Virus record (IMG/VR): IMGVR_UViG_3300034106_000087 | Coordinates: 1 to 22,527 of that record | Source: a virus | DNA: 22,527 bases | Strand: one strand, 5' to 3' | In this document: positions 7,607-13,902 of the stretch, one piece after another | Numbering within the stretch: the first letter of the stretch is position 1 | How the letters are laid out: each line of letters starts with the position of its first letter | The notes under the pieces: generated by a model | The model's input: only the letters and a program-made list of their open reading frames with translations | Database searches by the model: none | What the model was told of the DNA's origin: nothing | Position numbers and translations under genes: made by a program

Positions 7607-9469
7607 CTACTTGCTTTTGTGTTTTTCAACTGCCGCAGCTATTGCTGCTGCTTTAGCTGGATTTGGTACTGTTGGAGCGTCTGCTTCTCCAAAACTTCCT
7701 TGAGGTTTTACTTTTTTTGGAGGTGGAATCATTCCAGACAACATCATCCTATTCTTGGCTGTATTCCATCCTGCCAAACGCTCATCGTTTGTTTTATATG
7801 GATTTGCTACATCTCCAAGAGTAGCAACAATAAAATCTCTATCAGCATTTGATATGCCAGCACCAAGTTTTCCACCGAGTAAATCTGTAGCTATGGCATT
7901 TGATGTACTTGCTAAAGCATTTATAGCATCAGCACCAGAGTCGCTCACTCCGAAAGCCCTTAAAGCAACATCAGTCACTGCGCCAAGAGTGCCTCCTGTT
8001 GATCTTTTGATCAAACGAGTAATATTATCTTCGCCTGTTTCTGGATCATACCCGGCCGTTTTAAGCGCCTTGATGGCTGCTTGTTGATCTTTTACTTTCA
8101 CCGCTTCATTTAGTGGAATAAAACCACCACTAGGATTTTTTGCTGTTATTGGAACAACAAATCCACCAAGTTGTGAATTGAACACTGGCATCGGGCCACT
8201 TTCAGCATCTTTTACAAGTTTGAGTCTTTGTTGTTCTGTCAATCCAGCAGAAGCTAAAGATAATTTAGTGGATGCGGCAGAAGCTATTGATTGATTAGAT
8301 TTAAGCTTCAATTCAGCCTCAGCAATTCTGGTTGCAAACTTAGCCTCAATTGCTGCCTTGTCAGCATCAGACTTTGCTTTCAAAAGTTCAGCGTTTTTAA
8401 TAAGAGCTAAAGTTTTAAGTTCGATTGCTGCCTTGTCAGCATCAGACTTTGCTTTATCTGCATCGGCCACAGCCTTTTTCAATTCGCTTGGTCCTTTTGC
8501 CGCGGCTCTGGTTTCTCCACCTACACTCGCCGCAGTCAATGCGCGTTGTTGGTTAGCTTGTGCAACCATCAAGCCTTGTTCAGCTTCCAATCGAGCCGGA
8601 GTGTCTTTGGCCTCGAATACTTTCTTTTCAGCATCAGCAACAGCAGCGGCTGCGTCTGCGACTGATTTTCCAAGCACGCTTGGTGCAAGTCCAGCAGCCC
8701 TACCTTCGCCACCAACACTTGCAGCAGTCAACGCTTCTTGCTGTGCAATTTGAGCAAGTCTTAAATTTTGTTCTGCTTCCAGACGCGCTGGTGTGCCTGC
8801 TGCCTCTAAAACTTTTTGCTCTGCCATTGCTACAGCAACATTTGCATCAGCAACAGATTTTTTAAGCACTGATGGTGCCAATTCTTCAGTTCTTGCAGTG
8901 GTTGATGCTTTGTCAATTGCCTCAAACATTTCCTTCGCACCGGGTATGAGTGATGTCACAGTCACCATCGACTTAAACGCCATTGATGGGCCACGGGTTG
9001 GGTCTGCTGCTTGCTCAGCAATACTCTCATAAAGTAGAGCCTCTTCTTGATCTCCGCTGTTGCGTTGAGCCGTTGCATAGTCCTTTAGAAATTTAATTGC
9101 TGTCTCTGGATTGACTTGCAAGGCAGAAAGAATCTGCCTATTGGTTTTCAACACGCTTTGCTGCTGCGCTTTGCTGAAGTTCTCAATGTACGGACGCAAA
9201 GCATCGGCTCTGTCTTTTGGTAGCACTGCTGCAAACTGCAACGCATCACGCATGGTCGGGTTTGGCTTTGCAAAAAAACGCGCCTGTTCCTGTGCTGCAA
9301 GTTGTTGCTGCTGTTGTTGTTGCTCAAAGATTGCTTGCTTTTGCTGTCTCTGTTGCTCTGCAAGAGCTTGCTTTTGCTGAGTTTCGACTATGCCTGAGCC
9401 AAGCTGGAAACCTTGCAACGACTGGGCAAATGGGTCTGCAACTTGTGTTAAATAATTAATTGGTTGCAT
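7607..9469 (-). CDS. Ejection protein with coiled coil and internal repeats (P22 gp20-like position)
   Basis: This is a 620-residue helical, Ala/Gln/Lys-rich protein. Residues 31-62 are a Gln-rich segment including seven consecutive Gln. Residues 197-324 are two copies of a 64-residue repeat (each starting LAPSVL), followed by a decayed third copy (KGPSELKKAVADADKA). Then two copies of KAKSDADKAAIE lie 25 residues apart. These make a long predicted helical rod. The C-terminal part has NADRDFIVATLGDVANPY (541-558), a motif shared with other phage internal or ejection proteins. Position and composition fit the second of the three ejection proteins (P22 gp20, 471 residues). A GGAG site precedes the ATG by nine bases, inside the end of the upstream gene. 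It leaves the capsid with DNA, by inference. Confidence 0.72.
   Translation of the reverse strand: MQPINYLTQVADPFAQSLQGFQLGSGIVETQQKQALAEQQRQQKQAIFEQQQQQQQLAAQEQARFFAKPNPTMRDALQFAAVLPKDRADALRPYIENFSKAQQQSVLKTNRQILSALQVNPETAIKFLKDYATAQRNSGDQEEALLYESIAEQAADPTRGPSMAFKSMVTVTSLIPGAKEMFEAIDKASTTARTEELAPSVLKKSVADANVAVAMAEQKVLEAAGTPARLEAEQNLRLAQIAQQEALTAASVGGEGRAAGLAPSVLGKSVADAAAAVADAEKKVFEAKDTPARLEAEQGLMVAQANQQRALTAASVGGETRAAAKGPSELKKAVADADKAKSDADKAAIELKTLALIKNAELLKAKSDADKAAIEAKFATRIAEAELKLKSNQSIASAASTKLSLASAGLTEQQRLKLVKDAESGPMPVFNSQLGGFVVPITAKNPSGGFIPLNEAVKVKDQQAAIKALKTAGYDPETGEDNITRLIKRSTGGTLGAVTDVALRAFGVSDSGADAINALASTSNAIATDLLGGKLGAGISNADRDFIVATLGDVANPYKTNDERLAGWNTAKNRMMLSGMIPPPKKVKPQGSFGEADAPTVPNPAKAAAIAAAVEKHKSK
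8349..8455 (-). repeat. Perfect 32-bp direct repeat inside the ejection gene
   Basis: Bases 8349-8380 and 8424-8455 are identical over 32 bp and lie 75 bp apart, in frame. They encode the two KAKSDADKAAIE copies of the 620-residue ejection protein. Identity at the DNA level implies recent duplication or strong conversion, in contrast to the more diverged 192-bp repeats beside them. Confidence 0.85.
8498..8881 (-). repeat. Two 192-bp coding repeats (64-residue units)
   Basis: The unit spans 8690-8881 and is repeated at 8498-8689, in phase with the reading frame. Shared landmarks are LAPSVL, KSVADA, TPARLEAEQ and ALTAASVGGE. A third, partial copy continues to about 8435. The repeat lengthens the helical region of the ejection protein. 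Confidence 0.85.
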
Positions 9470-9472
9470 ATA

Positions 9473-10219
9473 TTAAAACTCCAGTGATCCCATGAATTCG
9501 CCCGATACCGGGTTGATTTGTCCACCGCCTTGGAATCCACCGCCTCTACTGCCGAACAGCCCACCGAGCCCTCCTGCCCCTTGCAGCGCACCAAATGCCT
9601 TGTTGATGCCTCCAGTGAGTGCGCCTTGCTGGCCTAGTATTCCTCCTGCTGCGGCTTGCCCCTGCTGGCCTAACAAAGTAGAAATGTTTGCCCCTGTTTG
9701 CTGTCCAAATGTACCTTGTCGGGCTGCTGATGTTTGACCAATACTAGTAAGTCCTCCAAGACGTTCATATTGCTGGTTGATTAGGCTGGACAACAAAGCT
9801 GGCCTGAATTGCGCTAGCGCACCCTGCACATTGCCGCCACGTAATCCACCAGTAGCTGATGCGTTTTGCAGAATAGCGTTTTCACCCTGCTGTTGCAAGG
9901 CTTGAAATTGTGGACTGCCCTGCAAAGCGGTAATGGCCTCTTGCTGTGACCCTGGCGCACCCAGACCGATTAACGCTTGTTGCTGTGTTAATGCCCCAGT
10001 ACCAGCCTGGGTGTATGGCGATAGGAGTTTTGTGATTTCATCAAACTGCCTGCGCTGCTCGTCAATTCCGGCTTGTGCTGCTTGTTGCTGTGTTTGGGAG
10101 GCTTCTCCGACTGACTCGCTGCCTTCAATTGCTCCACCCAGACCAGCGCCAATTACACCGCCAATGCCTGGCAGGAAGAAATTTCCAGCAATGCCGCCTA
10201 GCGTGCTAAGTAAACCCAT
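9473..10219 (-). CDS. DNA-transfer/ejection protein (P22 gp7-like position)
   Basis: This 248-residue protein starts with a Gly-rich hydrophobic segment (residues 1-32, including GIGGVIGAGLGGAIEG, a glycine-zipper pattern). It continues as a Gln/Ala/Gly-rich helical body: QAGIDEQRRQFDEITKLLSP at about 49-68 and ENAILQNASATGGLRGGN at about 113-130. That body is characteristic of phage DNA-transfer proteins placed first among ejection genes in P22-like podoviruses (P22 gp7 is 229 residues). The C-terminal part is Gly/Gln-rich and low in complexity. A GAGGTG site precedes the ATG. It should be packed in the capsid and pass into the host envelope at infection. Confidence 0.8.
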   Translation of the reverse strand: MGLLSTLGGIAGNFFLPGIGGVIGAGLGGAIEGSESVGEASQTQQQAAQAGIDEQRRQFDEITKLLSPYTQAGTGALTQQQALIGLGAPGSQQEAITALQGSPQFQALQQQGENAILQNASATGGLRGGNVQGALAQFRPALLSSLINQQYERLGGLTSIGQTSAARQGTFGQQTGANISTLLGQQGQAAAGGILGQQGALTGGINKAFGALQGAGGLGGLFGSRGGGFQGGGQINPVSGEFMGSLEF

Positions 10220-10228
10220 AAAAACACC

Positions 10229-10294
10229 TCAATATTTATTGGATGCCGCTGGTAGCATCTTCCTCAGCGGATTGATTTTCGCAAATTCTGGCAT
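10229..10294 (-). CDS. Candidate microprotein (21 aa)
   Basis: A 21-codon frame fills almost exactly the 79-base gap between the cysteine-cluster gene (stop 10299) and the 248-residue ejection gene (start 10219). It begins MPEFAKINPLRKML and ends SNKY, with a stop overlapping the GAGGTG ribosome site of the next gene. There is no strong ribosome site of its own; the ATG lies four bases after the upstream stop TGA, so re-initiation would be needed. The text reads like protein (basic, amphipathic) and the fit to the gap is neat. A chance frame of this length is still possible. Confidence 0.4.
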   Translation of the reverse strand: MPEFAKINPLRKMLPAASNKY

Positions 10295-10298
10295 TTCG

Positions 10299-10697
10299 TC
10301 AATCCATGTCCGATTCACGATCTTCCCACGCTTGACAAACCCGCATATCGTTACAGATAAAGTTCAGCTTCTCGCAGTGACCCCTGAACCCTGCGCCCTT
10401 GTCGTAAGTGGCAAGCGGGATACGCTCAATCCTGACTTGGGTCATAAAACTGTTGTCGTAGTATTCGCAGTTCGAACAGTGCTTGCGCCTTGCGTCTTTC
10501 TCGTCGCACTGCATCGCCTCGGCCAGCCCAACGTAAAACTCTTTGTTTGCGCCTGGCTCGTTGGTCGGCACTTCAGGGCCATAGTTCCAATCTTTGACCG
10601 CAATAGAGTAATTTTTCTTATTCTCTGCATTGGTCAAGAATTCTTCGTCCATCGGCAAGCCAGTAAAGCCGCGTGGAATCATCATAAAGTCTTTCAT
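10299..10697 (-). CDS. Cysteine-cluster protein, probable metal or Fe-S site
   Basis: This 132-residue protein of unrecognised function has six Cys, five of them spaced like a metal site: C74-x2-C77 in HCSNCEYY, then C108 in GHCEK, C115 in FIC and C121 in VCQAW. His73 and His107 are close by. The first half is acidic and polar with no known motif. Zinc or iron-sulfur binding is an inference. An Fe-S tail-tip protein is known in phage lambda (gpL), so a virion metal site is not far-fetched. Strong AAGGAG lies five bases before the ATG. It lies between the two 111-residue proteins and the ejection genes, suggesting a virion or assembly role. Confidence 0.75.
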   Translation of the reverse strand: MKDFMMIPRGFTGLPMDEEFLTNAENKKNYSIAVKDWNYGPEVPTNEPGANKEFYVGLAEAMQCDEKDARRKHCSNCEYYDNSFMTQVRIERIPLATYDKGAGFRGHCEKLNFICNDMRVCQAWEDRESDMD

Positions 10698-10706
10698 TTC
10701 TGCTCC

Positions 10707-11042
10707 TTAAGTTATTTCGCGCCCGTTGGCTCTGATGGTCAGAGATGTCGCAGCACCAGCGAGAGTTGAAATAAACCCGCTCGGCTCTAGTGCCTGTCCC
10801 ACCAACTCGGGGAACGTGTAGGTCTCGTCAGGAGCAAGGCTTCTCGCATCCACAATCAAATTAGTCACGCCTGCCGTGCCGCCACTGGTAACTAGATTCA
10901 CGCTAATCGCCACGTTTCCTGCCGTTGTATTTGTAGCAGTAAACTTGTCAATGATCGTCTTGCAGTTGGTCGCGGTGTACTGCGTAGTCTGGGCATTTTC
11001 AGCTTGCTTTGCTGGAATCAATACTTTTACTGTGACTGTCAT
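10707..11042 (-). CDS. Small beta-rich structural-type protein (111 aa), copy 2
   Basis: This all-beta type product, rich in Thr, Ala and Val, is probably a virion component. It resembles the 111-residue product of the gene just upstream: both have a K-F/S-x-A-N-T-T segment (IIDKFTATNTTAGNV here, VKEFSIANTTAAAIN there) about 25-35 residues from the start, and both end with SLTIRANGREIT/GLTIIASGGEAT. The pair is likely a tandem duplication that has diverged strongly. An AAGGA site precedes the ATG by seven bases. No specific family was recognised. Confidence 0.8.
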   Translation of the reverse strand: MTVTVKVLIPAKQAENAQTTQYTATNCKTIIDKFTATNTTAGNVAISVNLVTSGGTAGVTNLIVDARSLAPDETYTFPELVGQALEPSGFISTLAGAATSLTIRANGREIT

Positions 11043-11051
11043 ATCTATTCC

Positions 11052-11387
11052 TTATGTGGCCTCGCCGCCGCTAGCGATGATGGTCAAGCCTGTTGATACC
11101 GCCTGAATCTGTATTGTGTCGCCTGCGTTCAATACTTCAATTCCGTTGTATTGCAAAGCGTTGTTTGCAGGTACAGGAACATCGTAGAGAAAAGCATTCC
11201 CAGTCCCTGCCGATCCTGCTGATGGCACGAAAAACACACGAACGTTTATGGCTGCTGCCGTTGTATTGGCGATGCTGAATTCTTTGACCAGTGCGCGGGT
11301 GCTGGCCGGTACTGTGTACAGCGTAGTCACGCCGGTTGTAATAGCGGCTTGTCCGAATTTAACTGGGGTGATTACATCGAAAGCCAT
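11052..11387 (-). CDS. Small beta-rich structural-type protein (111 aa), copy 1
   Basis: This is an all-beta type protein of the same length and general plan as the product of 10707-11042. It starts MAFDVITPVKFGQAAI, has ALVKEFSIANTTAAAINVRV around residues 32-51, VPANNALQYNGIEVLNAGD near 72-90, and a final strand GLTIIASGGEAT. Polar beta proteins like this, found in pairs, often decorate heads or tails, but the role here is not known. An AGGTG site lies five bases before the ATG. The start codon lies inside the last 16 bases of the upstream gene, so expression is likely coupled. Confidence 0.8.
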   Translation of the reverse strand: MAFDVITPVKFGQAAITTGVTTLYTVPASTRALVKEFSIANTTAAAINVRVFFVPSAGSAGTGNAFLYDVPVPANNALQYNGIEVLNAGDTIQIQAVSTGLTIIASGGEAT

Positions 11388-11794
11388 GTCAGCACCTGAT
11401 TAGATCGCACCCTTGGGGTTTGGTTTGCATACGGCAAGATGCCAACCACATCATGCGCCAACTCAATATTGTTACGCACCGGCGCAAGTACTAGCAATTC
11501 TAATGACTGGGCCAATCTTGCCAAAGCATCTAATGCCTGTTGCACTTTGGCGTTCAGAACAGCATCTTCAACTTTAGTATTTTGCGATAGTGCAATTATC
11601 TGAGCTAACGCTTCGTTTGCAGTTGCCGCGGCATTGTCTGCCTGAAATTCAAAATCAGTCCCTATGATTACTTGCAACGTATCAACAGTGGAAAACAAAA
11701 GCTCGAACTGTCTGATTTGCTGTTGGTCAGTCAAGAACTCCGCAAGCTGGTCACGGGTCAGGTTTAGCCTACGAGAAACAGGTGCGGTAGCCAT
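11372..11794 (-). CDS. Conserved structural-type phage protein (140 aa)
   Basis: The product begins MATAPVSRRLNLTRDQLAEF and is mostly helical, with QIRQFELLFSTVD near residues 26-38 and Ala/Gln/Leu-rich helices in the middle. Its C-terminal third includes VRNNIELAHDVVGILPY. Proteins with this N-terminus are familiar from phages with P22-like or similar morphogenesis modules, next to the gp10-like gene, but without an assigned function. The ATG shares its A with the stop of gp10 (TGATG), which decides the start over the TTG one codon earlier. Translation is thus coupled to gp10, suggesting a tail-accessory or virion role in similar amounts. Confidence 0.78.
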   Translation of the reverse strand: MATAPVSRRLNLTRDQLAEFLTDQQQIRQFELLFSTVDTLQVIIGTDFEFQADNAAATANEALAQIIALSQNTKVEDAVLNAKVQQALDALARLAQSLELLVLAPVRNNIELAHDVVGILPYANQTPRVRSNQVLTWLSM

Positions 11795-13200
11795 CAATAC
11801 GCCAGTGCTTCAATCTGCGCTTCAAGCCGCACATAGGATACGTGAGCATCACTGTCGCCACGGAAACGCTGGATACGCCAGTTCCGCATGTGGCCCTGCT
11901 GAAACCATGTAAGACGCTTTTTGCGGTTGCCAATCGTGCCGACAGAGATAAACTTTTCTTGCGAATAGGTCTGCCCATCAACGCTGTAGCTAGTGCTAAT
12001 TTGTGGATTCTTGCCAAGCGCAATGCTACCCGTCAGACTGACAAGCTCAAGTTCGTTAAATATCGCCCCGTTGCTCTCGTTGTAGACAATCAGCGTCCCA
12101 AACTCCCATCGAACTTGCTGGCCCCAGTGGTGGCCTGTATCCTGCACCAGATATCCGATGTTGCTCGATTGCGGATCTCCCACCGTCCATTTGTCGTAGA
12201 CCCACACCAAGTTTCTTGCAAGGTATTGAGCAAGTCCATTCAGGGTGCTAACCAAGGTAAACCAGACCGGCGTTTGCAAAGCCTCTGATGCGGCTGCGTC
12301 ATAAACCAGCGTCTGGTCTGGCAAATGAACGTAGAGATGCTGGTGGTTCTTGTCGTTTCTCGCCTCCAGCTTAACCAGAGACAATTGCGCTTCGCTGTAT
12401 TGAAGCAGGATATTGTCGATTTCTTGCGTGCTCACCTTTTGCGTGGTTGCGGCTGCGCCTACATAAATGGATGGAGCTTCATTTCGCCCACTTCCAAGAA
12501 ATGCTATACGCTCAATAAAGACGCAACAAGCCTGCGTCCCGACAACGCCCTTTTGTAGCTGTGCGCCATCAATCCTTGCGAACGGGAACAACTCACCGCC
12601 AACGTTGTCAAATACCTCAATTGTGTTTCTGTTCAGCGCATAAACTTCGTTTCGCAGCTTGAGCAAAGCTACTACGGGATCAGGATCAACTTCTGAACTT
12701 CCGTATTTCAACGGATTCACAATCAGCGGATCGGTCAACTCTGTGACGATCAAGAACTCGCCATCAGTGGTCATAAAGTAACCATCGACCCAAACGAAGT
12801 CCAGCACCACACCAAGGTCGGGGTCGGTCACCTGAGTCAGCGTTGTGCCACTCCAATAGTAAAGCCGACCACCTGATGCAATCGCCAGCAGGTCAAAGGA
12901 ATAATCAAAGGTCACCAACTGAGTCACAGGGCCACCCACATCGCCCAGGATAGTCACAGCGCCTATGCTGGATATCTCGACTAGCTTTGTACCCATTACC
13001 CGATATAAATCGCCCTGCCAGTTGATGCCGCCACGGTCAATACCTGGGCCTGTGCCGTTTGCCACAATGCCATCGCCCGGACGCAAAAACCCATTACTGA
13101 TGCCCGATACCTTGGGCACAGGCACAAGATTGACTGGATACGATGTCCGCAACTCTGGCGTGTTGTCGGTGTAAATACCGTTCACGATAGGTATTTGCAT
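11794..13200 (-). CDS. Tail accessory factor / packaged-DNA stabilisation protein, P22 gp10-like
   Basis: This 468-residue protein is close to P22 gp10 (472). In P22, gp10 adds to gp4 beneath the portal, closes the filled head and provides the site for the tail. Text matching the family includes the opening MQIPIVNGIYTDNTPELRTS (1-20) with YPVNLVPVPK next, and beta-propeller-like segments with LYYWSGTTL, LRNEVYALNRNTIEVFDN, EAPSIYVG, LYVHLPDQTLVYDAAA and the final GHMRNWRIQRFRG. The ATG at 13200 overlaps the upstream stop by one base (TAATG). It gives the expected N-terminus, so the in-frame extension to 13272 is rejected. A modest AAGG lies seven bases upstream. Confidence 0.9.
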   Translation of the reverse strand: MQIPIVNGIYTDNTPELRTSYPVNLVPVPKVSGISNGFLRPGDGIVANGTGPGIDRGGINWQGDLYRVMGTKLVEISSIGAVTILGDVGGPVTQLVTFDYSFDLLAIASGGRLYYWSGTTLTQVTDPDLGVVLDFVWVDGYFMTTDGEFLIVTELTDPLIVNPLKYGSSEVDPDPVVALLKLRNEVYALNRNTIEVFDNVGGELFPFARIDGAQLQKGVVGTQACCVFIERIAFLGSGRNEAPSIYVGAAATTQKVSTQEIDNILLQYSEAQLSLVKLEARNDKNHQHLYVHLPDQTLVYDAAASEALQTPVWFTLVSTLNGLAQYLARNLVWVYDKWTVGDPQSSNIGYLVQDTGHHWGQQVRWEFGTLIVYNESNGAIFNELELVSLTGSIALGKNPQISTSYSVDGQTYSQEKFISVGTIGNRKKRLTWFQQGHMRNWRIQRFRGDSDAHVSYVRLEAQIEALAY

Positions 13201-13493
13201 TACTTGGCCTTGTTGCGTTCTGAGATTCGCTTTGCCTTGGCTTGTGCGTCTGCTTTGGACGATGCGCCCCATGCTCTCAGACTCAGCAGAAGCCGGGTGG
13301 GTTCGCCATCCTTATATTCAGGGCCAGCATTGCCACCCATTCGCGCCAGAAACGATGCTCTGCGAGGATTGTCACCAGACTTGACGGGAGCTTTGATGTC
13401 TTGACCAGCAGCTCTCAGGCTTGCCCGTCCAGCAGCGTTAAGACCACCTTTTGGATTCTGGCCTTCCTTGCGTTGCCATGCTGGAGTTTTCAT
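13200..13493 (-). CDS. Small basic protein with KNPKGGLN-like motif (97 aa)
   Basis: This Lys/Arg-rich protein starts MKTPAWQRKEGQNPKGGLNA and continues with a segment containing PRRASFLARMGG around residues 43-54, then RLLLSLRAWGASS near 67-79 and a basic helical tail. The WQR-x-EG-x-NP-x-GGLN and RRxSFxARM pattern recalls the DUF6321 family, which I remember from phages and large eukaryotic viruses; this needs a profile search. No catalytic motif is seen. The start overlaps the stop of the previous small gene as ATGA, and its own stop overlaps the gp10 start, so it is translated as part of a chain. DNA binding or virion packing is conceivable from charge alone. Confidence 0.75.
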   Translation of the reverse strand: MKTPAWQRKEGQNPKGGLNAAGRASLRAAGQDIKAPVKSGDNPRRASFLARMGGNAGPEYKDGEPTRLLLSLRAWGASSKADAQAKAKRISERNKAK

Positions 13494-13723
13494 CGAAACC
13501 CCCTGATCTTTTCAGCAATCTTTTTGGGCTGCTTGGCGAACTGCTTTCCTGCCCTTGTAGCCTCGCGCTTCGCCCTGGTGGTTGCCGCATACTCTGCCGC
13601 AGACAGTGCCTTGATAGCCCTCTCAGGCAGATACCTTTCGCCCGTCTCGGACGATGGCTTGCCAGACTTGGTGCGCCAGTTCTGGCTAGACCAATCTTTC
13701 AGGCTTTTCTGCGGGGCTTTCAT
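13490..13723 (-). CDS. Small basic protein, DUF5872-like C-terminal part (77 aa)
   Basis: This very basic protein (12 Lys and 8 Arg against 7 acidic residues) has the text SLKDWSSQNWRTKSGKPSS (7-25), ERYLPERAIKALS (29-41) and a basic end KQPKKIAEKIRGFR. From memory this W..ekWrTksGKps..t.RYLP pattern follows the GxWSARKAQL pattern within single proteins of a family named DUF5872, present in phages, bacteria and giant viruses. Here the two patterns are on separate genes in the matching order (this gene follows 13720-13902). The start overlaps the preceding stop by ATGA. No function is known. A nucleic-acid-binding or virion protein is plausible. Confidence 0.75.
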   Translation of the reverse strand: MKAPQKSLKDWSSQNWRTKSGKPSSETGERYLPERAIKALSAAEYAATTRAKREATRAGKQFAKQPKKIAEKIRGFR

Positions 13724-13902
13724 TTATAGCCACCGCCTTTTTTCTTGTACTCCACCGCCAACAGTTGTGCTTTTCTGGCAGACCATTCGCCCGGATCACC
13801 GCCTTTTGTCCCTGCCTTGATTCGCTCAAACAGTGCTTTCCGCATGGTTGGCTTCGTATAGTTGCCAGCCGCATTGACAGATGACTTGGGTTTAACAGCC
13901 AT
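13720..13902 (-). CDS. Small basic protein with GEWSARKAQLL motif (60 aa)
   Basis: This 60-residue protein has 11 Lys and 3 Arg against 4 acidic residues. Its second half carries KGGDPGEWSARKAQLLAVEY (33-52) and then KKKGGGYK. This is a distinctive conserved motif seen in small phage proteins and, from memory, in DUF5872-type proteins of large viruses. The first half reads VKPKSSVNAAGNYTKPTMRK. The ATG overlaps the stop of the 401-residue gene (TAATG), and its stop overlaps the next start (ATGA). This is strict coupling, so it is not a chance frame. The function is unknown. Confidence 0.78.
   Translation of the reverse strand: MAVKPKSSVNAAGNYTKPTMRKALFERIKAGTKGGDPGEWSARKAQLLAVEYKKKGGGYK

Noticed and set aside
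8349-8881. Possible CRISPR-like repeats
   Set aside because: The repeats are in frame, of protein-coding period, and have no unique spacers of constant length.
9933-10769. Open plus-strand frame of 278 codons
   Set aside because: Runs antisense across three minus-strand genes and their intergenic gaps. Composition is Cys/Pro-rich, as expected of a shadow frame.
13201-13272. Extension of the gp10-like gene upstream of 13200
   Set aside because: It overlaps the 97-residue gene, lacks a ribosome site, and the P22-like N-terminus begins at 13200.
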